Origin: Sympetrum striolatum
Taxonomy: Eukaryota > Arthropoda > Insecta > Odonata > Libellulidae
NCBI GenBank assembly: GCA_947579665.1
Contig: OX388345.1
Span: forward strand, 30,657,849 to 30,721,848
DNA: 64,000 nt
Reading direction: 5' to 3'
Shown: positions 50,493-61,182 of the stretch, piece by piece
How positions within the stretch are numbered: position 1 is the stretch's first letter
Layout of the letters: the number at the start of each line of letters is the position of its first letter
Translations under genes and position numbers: made by a program
Notes under the pieces: generated by a model
The model's input: only the letters and a program-made list of their open reading frames with translations
Databases searched by the model: none
What the model was told of the DNA's origin: nothing

Positions 50493-51483
50493 AACCCCAC
50501 GCGACAAAAGCGCACACGAATGAACCCCACGGACATAAATGCCCACATAGCACTGTGATAAAAGCACACATGAATAAATGCGCTAATGTGCAAATACTCA
50601 CGTGGCGAAATCCGCACATTTTTAATGCTTCAATTTTACACATAAAAGTCTAACCTCTCAAGCCCCTCATGAGGTTCATTCGCAGCTGCCGTTTCCTTGC
50701 CGCGGATTCCGCTCTCGAAAATAAAAAGAAATTACTAAAGTTACCTTAATAAATAGGCCTGAAACCAACTGTAAATAAAAATTCCAACATTTATCTCAGT
50801 TTCATTCGCTACAAGTTCTTAGCCACGTGAGGAATAAAAAAAATAAGCGAGACAAAAAACTCAGTTAAACCAACTTAAGCTACGTTTTACTTTTTTTTAA
50901 CTATATACCATGTGGTTTTGAATATGAGCTAATGATACAAAGAGGAAGTGAGGGAAAAAGTTTTAAATTGGATTGGCAGAGAGCAATATCAATTTAAAAG
51001 AAAATTGCGGGTGCAAAATTATGGTTAAAGTAATTGGTTCTTTATGCTTGGTACTTAGCATTTAATTTGATATAATGTGCACATCAAAAAATACAAGATA
51101 CGCATATATACAGGGAAAAACCGGTTATTGATAATAATATGTGAATATTATATAACATTATACGAAATTAAAGTTTCTATAAGATGAATAATTAAGATTA
51201 ACTTAATTGTACGTCTGATAGCGTTGAGGGGTTAATAAGTGAAACGCTATAGTTTCTAAATTAAGTATTATTAATTTTTAATTGAATAAATATTGCTTAT
51301 AACTATAATTATCATAAAATCTATGCTGTAATATATTATTAAACACTCCAATATTGTATATTGCTATCGTTTTTTATCAATATGGTGTTGGTTGCGGAAG
51401 CGGTTTTGTCAATGTGGGGTTTTATACCTGTGGGGTTTAATGTGCATGGATTTAAGCTGTGTGCGCTTTCTTCGTGTGGGGAT
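50493..51483. mobile_element. Element bounded by inverted 16-17-base minisatellites
   Basis: The left part (50493-50618) repeats a 16-17-base unit such as GCACACATGAATAAAT, ACCCCACGGACATAAAT and GCGCACACGAATGA. The right part (about 51383-51482), read on the minus strand, has the same type of units: GCGCACACAGCTTAAAT, ACCCCACAGGTATAAA, ACCCCACATTGACAAA. The outermost 23 bases align (CCCCACGCGACAAAAGCGCA against CCCCACACGAAGAAAGCGCA, then CAC). The middle is AT-rich without coding potential. A non-autonomous DNA transposon with subterminal repeats is the likely origin; the superfamily is unknown. Confidence 0.65.
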
Positions 51484-51489
51484 ATGTCT

Positions 51490-52985
51490 AGGAACCCATC
51501 CACTGGTGATGACGAAATCAAAGATGCAAATGCGTGTCGTCACGTATCGACAGCTCGCGTGTCCACGCCCTTAGTGCAAAGTTTACGCTCCAGAGTTCGG
51601 TCGTTAATCGGGAATCTTATGAGGATCGCCAAATGCGACAGAAAGAGTGTTTCTTTATCTTTTGAGGCAAATGGTTGAGGAAATGCACTCGGAAGACTGT
51701 AAGAGGCTGAGTCAATGTCTCTTCCAAATGCTATCGGAAAGTAAATACGTTTCATCATTTTAAAGTACATACTTTAAGCTAAGTGAATAGTGAGCAATCT
51801 CGTTTCGCGATTACGAAATATCCCTCAAAAATAAGGTTTTCAAAAACATGATGGGTGTTTTCGGACTGGAATTCGTGGAAATTCGTGATAAAAGAGAATT
51901 GATAAGTTAATCATTTGGAAAATACTCTAAAAAAGATAGAAAGATACTAAGCTTTCAGCATCATCAACCTCATAAAGGAACTTACAATAAAAACTCCGAA
52001 GATGCAAGGCCGAAACCGATCGGCTATTAAAAAATTAGTGTGGAAAATACTATTCGTTTTAATTATTTAATTAACAACATCGTTTCTTGTATCTCCGTAC
52101 TAAGTATATTATTGGCAACCAAAATTTAAAATTCCATAATTTTTCTCAGTTATTACATTCTGAGGTATATCCTACTTCATGCGGTCAAGGTTGGTGTTTT
52201 GAAACATTTCGAGTGTGGAAAAGCTCCAAAACTTATGAGTATCACTCAAATTCATTATCTAAAAGAAGTTTAATCAAATAGCATTCTAACTGCTATCTAC
52301 TATTATTCTCTCGTGAACTTAATTATGAGCCCCATAGGTTGATTTATACCAATTTGTGAAATTTTAAGAAGCATAAGAACTTTATCACTTCTGTTTATCC
52401 TTGGGCTTTTGAATTTTCAGTAATTTAAGAGTAAATTAACCTTTCCTTATTATTAAGAATTATTTTGTTATATTTTTCACAAATGGTATTGCAAATTCAT
52501 AAAATATATAAGCTCTGTTCAATGTCCGGCTGCAATTTACTCACTATTTTCGTTAATAGAACTAGATGAAATCGCTATTATTTTCTTTTTCTTAACTGTC
52601 AACGCAATTTCTTATCTTGATTCCTCAATGGCTCAGGTTCCGGTTAATCTCTGTGAGGCCTAGTTCTGGAGTGCAATAATCGGAGGATTGCCTTTAAATG
52701 AAGCTGGCTGGTAATCATAAAAAATCTTGACACACTTTAGCATAAATACGGGGAACAAGCAAAACTTGCACTGCGTAAATCATTCACCACAACATGCACG
52801 CTAACATAAGGAGAGGAAATTTTCTGAAAAAGGGACGCGAAGAGTGCTGCAAAAAAATATGATCTGGTTAAGATAGGATAAAATAGCTACCGTTAGTTTC
52901 AAATACGTCTGAGTGCAATGGGAAAACCAAGTATACTAATCTCATGCTGATTGGGTCGAAAAAAATTCATTCCGCAGAAGCGATT
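51490..52985. other. AT-rich sequence without recognised features
   Basis: Nothing recognised. Confidence 0.5.
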
Positions 52986-52987
52986 GA

Positions 52988-53210
52988 CCCTTTCAGACGC
53001 TGCGTGCAATATATTGGACACCATTTTTAGTGCTAATTATACATTAATAAATTATTTATTTTTATGGTTTTTCTTCTTTCGTATTAACATTATGCCAATC
53101 TTGTATTCAAGGAGTCTCGCAATAAGATTTTAATGCTTATTGAACAACGGAAACATCAACTAAATTCAAAAATAATTTTTCTTCGTCGAAAATTTTCAGG
53201 TCTGCAGGAT
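52988..53210 (+). mobile_element. MITE, family 2 (piggyBac-like ends), copy 1
   Basis: It starts at CCCTTTCAGACG after TTGA and is closely similar along its length to 62674-62898: AATATATTGGACACCATTTT, AGGAGTCTC near the middle, then GGAAACATCAACTAAATTCA. The right end (TCAGGTCTGCAGG) is more decayed than in copy 2. It does not have transposase coding capacity. Confidence 0.75.
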
Positions 53211-53214
53211 ATAA

Positions 53215-54005
53215 AGCAAGATATATTTAACTTCCCTTTAAAGTTATTTCTATCACTAAACTATTTAAAATGCTGGGCATATGTTTCTGGTATTCAATCG
53301 GAACTTCATTTGAATAATTTACTTTTTCTCTTCAACAGAACGACTACATTGTCGTAATATCTGTGTAATTATTGTATTTAGTATCATATCATGGTAATAA
53401 ATGCCATTACAAGAGCAAACTTTGAATTATTATCGTCTGCCAAAGATAAAAAACGTACCTAGTTTACCTTTAATCCATTTCCCGTGGCATCAATTTCGAG
53501 ATGAATTTTAATTAAAAAGAAAAGTAAATTTGAAATCGCCATTGCGACCACGGAAAATTAATTAAAAACGACGTGTCTCCACGTCCGGAAAATCTCAAAT
53601 TGTAATCGCAAAATACATTCTGTTCCGTAGAGAGCGAAACACTTGCTTCTATTATTTTCATTTATATTAATTACAAACGGATGAAATTCTTCCGTTGGCA
53701 GGTATTAAAAATATTGCACATCCAATACGTAATACCCTTCAACGCTTTATATAAAATAAGATTATTATTATTGTTTTTGAAGAGGCTGCAATTTGGAACC
53801 ACGTCCATAGTGGCAATAGTATACAAAAGATCATACATCATTGAAGTTTACATCTATAACAACAGTACCCCAAATAAGTAATACTAATGCAATAAATAAT
53901 ACAATAATAAGAATACAATCAGAGAATCTTAGTCAATGTGATAATAAGGAAAAAAGCCCCTCTAAATCATTATAAAAATAAATATAAATATATTAAATAC
54001 AACTA
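53215..54005. other. AT-rich sequence without recognised features
   Basis: Nothing recognised before the LINE relic at 54.0 kb. Confidence 0.45.
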
Positions 54006-54009
54006 ATTA

Positions 54010-54160
54010 TTTTCCTTATTGTATTTGTAAATATACTATGAAATTGGGAAAAAGGCTCGAGAACCTCCTCGGGTAGGTTTTTCCATTCATATACTGCCCT
54101 GTTTTAGAAGAAGTACTAGCAAATGTACATCTTCTGTTTCAGCAAATATCATTCAGCAAT
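54010..54160 (-). mobile_element. Short LINE C-terminal relic
   Basis: Taking minus-strand frames together, the translation resembles the last segment of a Jockey/CR1-type reverse transcriptase protein: RRCTFASTSSK, then a shifted frame with YMNGKTYPRRFSS. Shifts yield the family's pattern 'SRAVYEWNxLPEEV'. At least two frameshifts are needed, so this is less certain than the other LINE relics. It ends near an AT-rich tail at 53940-54010. Confidence 0.5.
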
Positions 54161-54824
54161 TAGTTAAGAAATTCAGCAATCAATATAAATATAATAATGG
54201 ACAACCAGAAAATTAGTTCTAAAGCGGGCTAAACCAATCTCAAGACTTGAAGACGATGATGAATTTCTTTCCATTTAACGCCATGAAATCTAATCTCAGA
54301 TATGGAAAATCCTAGACCACAGATGTTTCCACAATTTCGGCGCACAACATAAAAAATATAGCGTTATGAGTTAATAAAGGGTTTATGACTGGTCGAAACT
54401 CAGCGATATCTTATCGTCATTCGATTCCTTTTCCACCATTTTTCCAACTCTGCGCAGTTAAACGTTAATTAGAATTTCACGAACCAATATACCATGCGAA
54501 TTCTAGCTTTATTACGAGTTGAAATTGATGACTGTGAGAACACTATTGAAGTATACAACATTTTAATGTTTCCTAACTGCATTTACTAGATAAGGATCAC
54601 GCAAAATTAAGGGCATATCCAATGCAGAATTGAAAACAAGTTATATTCTTTGATAGAATGCCCCGCACCAATATCGATAACAACATTAAATATATAATAC
54701 GTTGAGATTAATTCGTTTATGTAATTAAATTCTAGCAGACATAGCATAGAGGTTTTAAATATCCAATGGCTGTCTTTCTCGACGATCCTCATCCCATTCA
54801 CCGATATTCGGAGAAAACAAGAGA

Positions 54825-54900
54825 GGATCACCTCTCCTCAGGGGTCATAAAATACAATATAGATTTAAAACCTCCATTGATTCACAGCCGTGTCTCAATT
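54825..54900 (-). mobile_element. Possible MITE family 1 fragment
   Basis: The minus strand reads GGAGGTTTTAAATCTATATT, then TTTTATGACCCCTGAGGAGAGG, in the same order as the left half of the 15.57 kb MITE (TTTAAAATC, then CTTTTATGACCCCTGAGGACGG). The other half is not seen, so this is a truncated relative or a chance match. Confidence 0.4.
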
Positions 54901-55009
54901 TTTCTTACTTTACAGATTTTTCGATTTTCTTTCTCCATCTAAATCGTTTTATTCAGTTACGGGTTAATCTAATATACTATATTTTTATTTATATTTAACT
55001 TTTTCGGCT

Positions 55010-55419
55010 AAAAAACGTGTAATCCCGTAAGTTTCGCTATAAAATAATATCATCCACTGTAAATGGAAGAAATCTACAAAATCACCTTCCCTGCAAATTT
55101 ATGCAAGATTATTGAACTTGCACAAATCCGGTTCGTAATGACGATCGGAAAAAATAAAGCGCATTCTCTTAAATCTTGAAACAAAAGGCCCTCATTTTGG
55201 GTAGTCAACAAAAAACGTGTAATCACGTTAATTTTGCCCAAAAAATAAAACTTCCCAACGAAAATCTAATCTAATATATAAATGATAATAAAAGGAATAA
55301 ATCTACACAATCACCTACTAGATGCTCTCTCATAAAATTTCCTAGATATCCGATTCATAACGACGACCGGCAAAAGAAACTGAGCGCATTCTCTTAAATC
55401 TTGAAGCAAAAAGCCCCCT
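55010..55419 (+). repeat. Two-unit tandem duplication, period about 200-225 bases
   Basis: AAAAAACGTGTAATC begins units at 55010 and 55210. Both continue through AATCTACA(A/C)AATCACCT, TCATAACGACGA or GTAATGACGATCGG, and GCGCATTCTCTTAAATCTTG (at 55159 and 55384). Confidence 0.8.
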
Positions 55420-55429
55420 TGAAGGGTAT

Positions 55430-55970
55430 GATAGTAACAGAGTCGACGGGGGAGAATGCTTCACGATTTTGGAATATTTATCCGGAGGCAGCATCTGAAA
55501 AGAATCGTAAAGAAGCTCGCGAAGGCAAAGTGGATACCCGATAGGGCGAGTTTCGGGGTGTATCTTCGGGCCATCGGCATTCGAGGATCGCGCATCCACC
55601 ACCGGCCGTCCCATGAAACATTCAGGGGGCGCATTGTTCCCCCGGAGCGTGGGCGTTGAGGAAAAGGGTGGAAGGGGAGTTAAAGGTGAATGAAATGGCA
55701 AGGAAATATTGAGAGAGTATTCGGATGGGCGTTTTCAGCCGGAGGAACTGCTCTGGAATGCTGCGGAATACCTACGGAATGACCGGTTTCATTCCACTAC
55801 GTTTCGGAGTTGTCGGAGAAATCCATATATATACATTTTGATACGGGATAGGTTATGGCTATCTTCGAAAAACACGCCTTGTATCCGAGTTTCGATAAGA
55901 GATAAGGAAGGCGATATCGACTCCTTTTGATCTGAAGTAGTAAGGGATGGGAGATTTATCAGAAAATTAA
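55430..55970. other. Balanced-composition island
   Basis: CpG-bearing patch (CCACCGGCCGTCCCATG, CCCCGGAGCGTGGGCG). A 119-codon minus frame (55342-55701) and plus frames of 67-73 codons are unrecognised. Candidate regulatory DNA. Confidence 0.3.
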
Positions 55971-57700
55971 TAAGTCGTCCGAAAAAGTCATCAACAAGGG
56001 ATATCTGCAATCGGCCTTCATAGCTACAACCTATAAATATAACTCTTATGAGAAAGAGTATTAAAACTAAAAATAAGTACTATTAATGCTGAATCGTTAT
56101 CAAACAAGGGTCAAGGAAAACTGGATTTCCAATGTCTTAGATTTTTTTGAGTAAAGAATATTATAGGAAAGGAATACCAATTCAGCCCACAATGTTAAAA
56201 AAAGAGCGGTAGAAACCAAAAAAGCATGTAATCAATATAGTTGGGTGAATACCATGGAAATCCATGACAAAGTTTACGTAAACAACACAGTTCTTCGGAT
56301 CCGCATATTTCTTATATTATGTACATACCTGAATATATATGTTTGTATTTTATACGAAACTGGTCGTCAAATAAATATTTGGTGGAAGTCGCTGTGTAGT
56401 TTATTTAGAAAACTACATACAAATATATATAGAACAATTGTCAAAGCATAAGACTGAGAATGATAATATAAGTGAATACCTATTTCTTGCTTTTTGGTGA
56501 ATTTATTACTAAAATGTGTCTAAAAGGATACAGCTTTAATATATCGATAATCTATAATGTTGTAACACGGTATTCGAATATTCAAACACAAATTTCAACT
56601 ATGGCAAGAGTAAATATTAAACGAAATCTGTTTGAGAGCAAAAATTCTTCGCGATTTCACTAAAGTGGTAAAAAGTTTGAGTATAATTTCGAAGTATCTT
56701 TAAAAAGTGTATATTCATTTCCGAGGACAACTTTAAAATGTTATTTCCATTCTCTCTTATTATTGTTCCATTCCGTCGTCCTACTTTTCCGATACGTAAT
56801 CTACTTCACTTGTGCGAAGACAAAGCAGATAACTCGTGTATCGTCGCTTAGCCTTGAATGTCCGCTCTCCCGCAGTTTTGAGCGAAGGACGTTTGACCGA
56901 TTCCTCGCGCAGCACTCGTCGCTTTCGAACGAAGAAGAAAAGACGGGGATGACACTCATTACGCCCTAAAAAGAAAGTCCCTCCGACTATTTTTGCGCTT
57001 CACAACGATACTGCGACCAACAGAATGAAAGACGTATTTGCAATCGGTAGAGCATGGCAAAGTTTTACAAAACTGTATTTTTAATTTGTTTCTGCCGTTT
57101 CCGCAACTAGAAGGAGTACTTTTTTTTGTAATAACCATCAAGGATTGCAGCAGTCTACCCTCGGAAGTCTTCTTAGGTCTTTTAAATCAGTTTAAAACGT
57201 ACCTACTGGAATTGGACCCCTTCCGTAAAGCAGCGAACTAACTTAAAAACAGCAAAACTTAGCATTTTCCACTAGAATTCGTTAGGAAAAGCTCAATACT
57301 AATATACAGTTTTACTTAATTAATTTTATTAATTAAATTAAATGGCGTTCCACAAAGTTAGGCCAGAACAACTAGAGTTTATACCATGAAAACTATTTAA
57401 AAAAGTCCATGCATTCCGTTTGCTATTCAAGGATATTCAGGAACCAGACACGAAGAATTATGAGTAAATATTACTGTATTTTTTGACAGTGAGTAAAAAT
57501 TAAAAGCACCGAAAACCATAAAAAATAATAAGATTCCGCGATACCCGGTGAATTTACTCATTACATAAATGAGTCTTTCCTGCAAAACTTGTAAAAAAAC
57601 CATAATACATCTCCTTTTATACCGTAAAAGAATATTATTCTACTCGTTGATGCTTTCTGGTACTTTGAATTTTTTTCTTATTTAATCATCAGTGGCCTAC
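55970..57700. other. AT-rich sequence with a small CpG-bearing patch
   Basis: 56800-56970 has more CpG (TTTGACCGATTCCTCGCGCA). Otherwise AT-rich with no recognised feature. Confidence 0.4.
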
Positions 57701-58320
57701 ACTTTGCTCATACGTTTCTTGAATTTAATCTAAGCTTAATCACAGCTTAAGAACTTTATTAACTGATGTATACAGTGAATGTATACAGCTATCCTATAGA
57801 CGAGGTGACAGAGTTCTGAAATTTTTTATCAAACTGTAACTTATATATTTAATTATGTGTGTTGGAAGTATTTCTATTTACATGTAAGCATTTAGAAAAT
57901 GGACTGCTAGAATTTAATAGGTTTATTTTCTATGACGACTGGTGCTAGATTGACAAAGATATTCAGAAATTGTGTGTTTACGAATTGTGCAGTACGTCGA
58001 TAACCATCTAGTAGGATAGCACGCAATTTAAAAACATGGTAATACGTGGCTTTTTACTTACTAATTTAGCTCTTAGCTCATACCTTTTTTGAATTCAAAA
58101 CGAAGAATAATTACGGCATAAGCACTCGATCAAAGTATGAACGTAATGAAGTAACTTAAAAAAAGAGTAGTATTCAATGGTAGTAGTATTTAATGGAGGG
58201 TTTTCTATGACGACTATTGCTAGGTAGGCATAGATGTTCAAAGGTTGTACATTTATGTACTGTGAATTACGTCGCCACCGATACAGCAGGATAAAAGACG
58301 GTTAAAAAACACGTTATTAC
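57700..58320 (+). repeat. Two-unit diverged tandem duplication
   Basis: GCTCATAC occurs at 57706 and 58076, and TTTTCTATGACGACT at 57926 and 58201. Both units end with GTACGTCGATAACC or TTACGTCGCCACCG, then AGGATA, then TAAAAAACA. The period differs between ends (370 against 275), so one unit has internal deletions. Confidence 0.65.
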
Positions 58321-58339
58321 ATAAAGGTATATTATATTG

Positions 58340-58920
58340 TCATGAAAAACGTATGTTCAACGGAAAACCCCGTGATTTGACAGCGATCTTCATCGGCAGC
58401 CGGTTGCGTTTAAGTCTATCCCGTCGGACCTGTCCACTGCGGCAATTTGCTAAACCCGGGTTTAGCATCGGAATGCAACGTACCAATTCCGCAGCTGAAA
58501 AGGCAATACCGGAGAACCTTTGGCGACGTGTATTAATGACCAAAACGAGGCTATTAATAAGTCCGGCTTCTCCAAATGAGCTCAACATACGCGCGTAAAA
58601 TGCCGCATCTCTTCCGGCAGTACACGCCCACCCGAGAATTGAAATTTCGAAGGGCGATCGGAAAAGTTTAGCTAGGCGTTCGAAGCTTATGTAACGTTTT
58701 TCATACGACCAACGTTCAATTATTTCCTCCGTTTAAGATGCGAATCAAACGCCCTCTGCATTCCATTACTTTTCCTCCGTCGATAAAATGGCCCGAGTGT
58801 TTCCAGGGTAATCAATCCGGTGGAAAATCTATTCTTCAATCTCGACTCGCAGTTCGTATCCTGAGGAAAGCCTCATTTAATTTCTTACGGATTTTCCTCA
58901 TACTCTGTTCTTGTGAATGA
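58340..58920. other. Balanced-composition island, possible regulatory DNA
   Basis: Visibly richer in G+C and CpG than flanking intron sequence, and without transposon hallmarks. Both strands have short open frames with no recognisable product. It is 1.1 kb from the frequenin exon and is a candidate intronic enhancer by inference only. Confidence 0.3.
58449..58466. promoter_or_regulatory. Perfect 18-base palindrome in a balanced-composition island
   Basis: GCTAAACCCGGGTTTAGC reads the same on both strands. It sits in an island (58340-58920) with higher CpG content than its surroundings. It could bind a dimeric regulator, but I have no direct evidence. Confidence 0.3.
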
Positions 58921-59001
58921 AATATTTTTAATTTGTCGTTTGGTGCAGGTAAGAGAAACGTACGATTACTGATGTCACGGTAGACAAATAAACTTTGTAT
59001 T

Positions 59002-59170
59002 CCCCACTCTTAGATGTATATATATTAAGACCGGTTTCAGCTAAGTCCCCATTGCCAGGTAAAGAACGCAATAGAGTATATTACAAAAATACTATATGTA
59101 TTTGCATCTGTTACCTCATAATGGTGACTTAGCCGAAACTGGTCGTAAAATATAGATTTTTAAGTGTGGA
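59002..59170. repeat. Palindromic repeat, arms about 60 bases
   Basis: Left arm 59002-59062 with AAGACCGGTTTCAGCTAAGT, then CCCCATTGCCAGGTAA, pairs with right arm 59111-59170, TTACCTCATAATGGTGAC, then TTAGCCGAAACTGGTCG. The centre is about 48 bases. It may be a small foldback transposon; no target duplication was identified. Confidence 0.65.
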
Positions 59171-59638
59171 AATTACGTTTTCGTAACGTAATCTAAAAGT
59201 TAAGTTTTTTGGACGTTTATAATGTTTTTCCACGAAGTACTGCTCGATACTATACGATTTGTTGTCAGTCTTGATCATGGTTGTGATTTCATGGAAGCTA
59301 ATGAAGTATAAGCATGTTGAATAGAGGTACTAATTGAGTTTACCTCTTATGGAATTCCATGCAAAGCGTTACTTTTAGAGACATAATGCTTCAGTTATGT
59401 AGACACTTTCCGCGTATAACATTCTGGCTTTGCAAGGACAAACTACCGAAATCCTCATTGTCACTTACTAGATCTTGGGTACTAATTTTGTAGGGGGTGT
59501 GGTATCAACCAGCTTTCGGGGTGTATACTTCACGGAGGGACTGAATTGAAGGGGGTGGGGAGATTTGTTTTTAAGACGATGCATGCTTTGGGGCAATATC
59601 CGTTCGCTCGTTAGCACCAACCCTTTTAAAACGCAATG

Positions 59639-59903
59639 CAGTGCCGGATCTAGGGTATATGAGACCTATGGTCAATCCAACGGGTGTAGGCCTTTTTTGG
59701 ACGTTTTTCGCCTCTCGCCCCCCCCCCCCAATCTGTCTTGACTTGTTGAGAAATTTCCCTTTTTCTCCGCGACTCAACGGGGTGTTGTCGGGTTTCCCAT
59801 TTTTTTACAATTTTTTTTGACATTTTGTCACCTTGGTGGAGGCCCATTTTGGTGAAGGCCTATGGGCACTGCCCACTCTGCCCACTGCCTAAATCCGGCA
59901 CTG
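59639..59903. mobile_element. hAT-family non-autonomous element with perfect 8-base target duplication
   Basis: The 265-base element begins CAGTGCCGGATCTAGG and ends CCTAAATCCGGCACTG, a 16-base terminal inverted repeat with one mismatch. ACGCAATG flanks it on both sides (59631-59638 and 59904-59911), an intact 8-base target duplication as made by hAT transposases. Inside is a run of 13 C. No transposase frame. The perfect duplication suggests recent insertion. It lies about 140 bases from the frequenin splice donor. Confidence 0.9.
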
Positions 59904-60033
59904 ACGCAATGGTGCTTGAGGTGACATTTATTGCCGCGCATAAAAACGCAGGAGAATAAAAACAGGAACGTGGTAAACAACCGCAAAAAAATTAGCTTCA
60001 GCGATAACGCCCCCTGAAGAGAAAAAAACTTCT

Positions 60034-60039
60034 ACTCAC
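60034..60039 (-). other. 5' splice donor of the frequenin coding exon
   Basis: The minus strand reads ACATACT followed by GTGAGT, a strong donor. It leaves a phase-1 split codon beginning with T. Reading through would meet a stop (TAG) within two codons, as expected for an intron. Confidence 0.85.
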
Positions 60040-60103
60040 AGTATGTCTCCTTGGTCAACTTGTCGATCGTATCTTGTTTTAGCTTCGAATTCTTCTTGCC
60101 CAT
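60040..60103 (-). CDS. Frq: Frequenin / neuronal calcium sensor 1 (NCS-1), first coding exon (partial gene)
   Basis: Frequenin is a small myristoylated EF-hand calcium sensor of neurons that acts at presynaptic and Golgi membranes and modulates channels, receptors and phosphatidylinositol 4-kinase. The exon encodes 21 residues plus one base: MGKKNSKLKQ, then DTIDKL, ending TKETY. From family knowledge, the Drosophila and vertebrate proteins start almost identically (MGK-x-SKLK, then TYF), and the next residue F fits the split codon left by the final T. Gly2 with Ser6 is an N-myristoylation motif. The exon ends at a consensus donor, GTGAGT. The start is secure: an in-frame TGA lies three codons upstream and the context AAAAATGG is favourable. 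The EF hands lie in later exons that I do not find in the window, so the gene runs off the left edge. Neurocalcin and hippocalcin also begin MGK-x-NSKL, but DTID and the TY end favour frequenin. Confidence 0.9.
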
Positions 60104-60780
60104 TTTTCCTCACTGGAACACAAAAATCGAGTTTCTCAAAGTACTTCCTATGCGCGAAGAGGCGACCTTTTCCCTCCCTCACGGCAGGGAAATTTTTCCG
60201 TAACAACCAAAACTAGCGGAGAAGTACCTTCGAGGGAACCCCCTCCTCGACACCAAAACACACTTGAGGGCGAAGGAGAGGTGTGCGAGCGGGAGAATCA
60301 ACCCGTCCCTCAGCTCGAAATAATTGCGGTTCCGAGGAAGAACCCCTTTCCTTTTTTCCTCCTTTTACTCCCTCCGACACTTTAGGAAGGCTGCCACTCG
60401 AACAAACACACTGTGCGTGAGGATTCGGTAAAAAAACAACACACCGAAAGGGGACTCAACTATTGGTAGGTGAGGTCCACAAGGAAAAACACACACAAAA
60501 ATCGCGCGGAGTTCCTCTGGGTGCCGGAGAAAATGCTGGGCTGTTGGGAAGAAGGAGCCGCAGCGGTAGCTCACCGCACACTACCGCTCCTGCCTTGGGC
60601 AACCCCACCCGCGCGGCCCACCCCACCGTCGCCGGCCGGAGCGCAGCCGCCGCGACCGAAACAGCGAGACGCCCCCTGACGGCGGAACCTGGAACTCTCC
60701 ACTTTGCGAAGGGACGTTCGCTCCTTTAGTGAGGGGGTGGTCGAGAGGAGAAAAAACAAGAGAGAACTAATGAAGGCTGG
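60104..60780 (-). promoter_or_regulatory. CpG-rich 5' UTR and probable promoter of frequenin
   Basis: Base composition changes sharply here: 60460-60730 is rich in G+C and CpG, unlike the AT-rich surroundings. It sits immediately upstream of the frequenin start codon, so a 5' UTR plus promoter is the simplest reading. On the minus strand a possible 3' splice site (pyrimidine-rich run, then TTCCAG) ends at 60113, nine bases before the AUG. A possible donor (GCG then GTGAGC) lies near 60575. The UTR may therefore be split by a roughly 460-base intron; this is inference. Peptides of 70-114 residues can be read here but look like GC-rich artefacts. Confidence 0.55.
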
Positions 60781-61035
60781 TTCCTGTTGAAAAATGACGT
60801 TGTACCTTGCGCTATGGAAAGTCTCATTAATTATTGGTCCTCCCGAGATTTTAGTCTCACCTTCCAGCGTTGATTCTAAGTTTGAAAATCTCAAGAAAGT
60901 ATGGAGTTGAGTCAAATGGTCGCAGTTTAATGGAGTAAAAATGTGCGCACGAATACTTTTTAATTTTGGGGTATTGATAAGAATTTCTATTTCGGCATTA
61001 CTAATAAGTGCGTTACCTCACCTCTAAGAATTTGA

Positions 61036-61182
61036 CTGGTACCAGGTAGAAATTTTTTGTAGTAGTATTGTTAAAAGTGATTTTTATATCTAAGGTCAAT
61101 TTGCCCATAGGTTACCGGAGGGTATCAAACCATGGACCACTTTCGGTAAAACAGAGGGTGCCTCCAGCTTGGTTATCCGAGA
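61036..61182 (-). mobile_element. tRNA-like SINE fragment (family shared with 21.4 kb)
   Basis: The minus strand starts with ATAACCAAGCTGGAGG (A-box-like), followed about 45 bases later by GGTTTGATACCC (B box). The body segment CACTTTTAACAATACTACT, then AAATTTC, matches the one at 21.4 kb. It lies upstream of the CpG-rich 5' region of frequenin and is not transcribed with the coding exon unless an upstream promoter is used. Confidence 0.6.

Larger units (their letters stand above)
1..60039 (-). other. Inferred first intron of frequenin (left end beyond window)
   Basis: No second frequenin exon (expected to begin around F-T-E-K-E and lead into the first EF hand) was recognised on the minus strand to the left of 60040. 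The interval is filled with transposon relics, tandem repeats and patches of balanced composition, and no other host exon was recognised. It is therefore inferred to be intronic, at least 60 kb long. I have not ruled out that a short exon was missed or that another gene is nested here. Confidence 0.55.
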
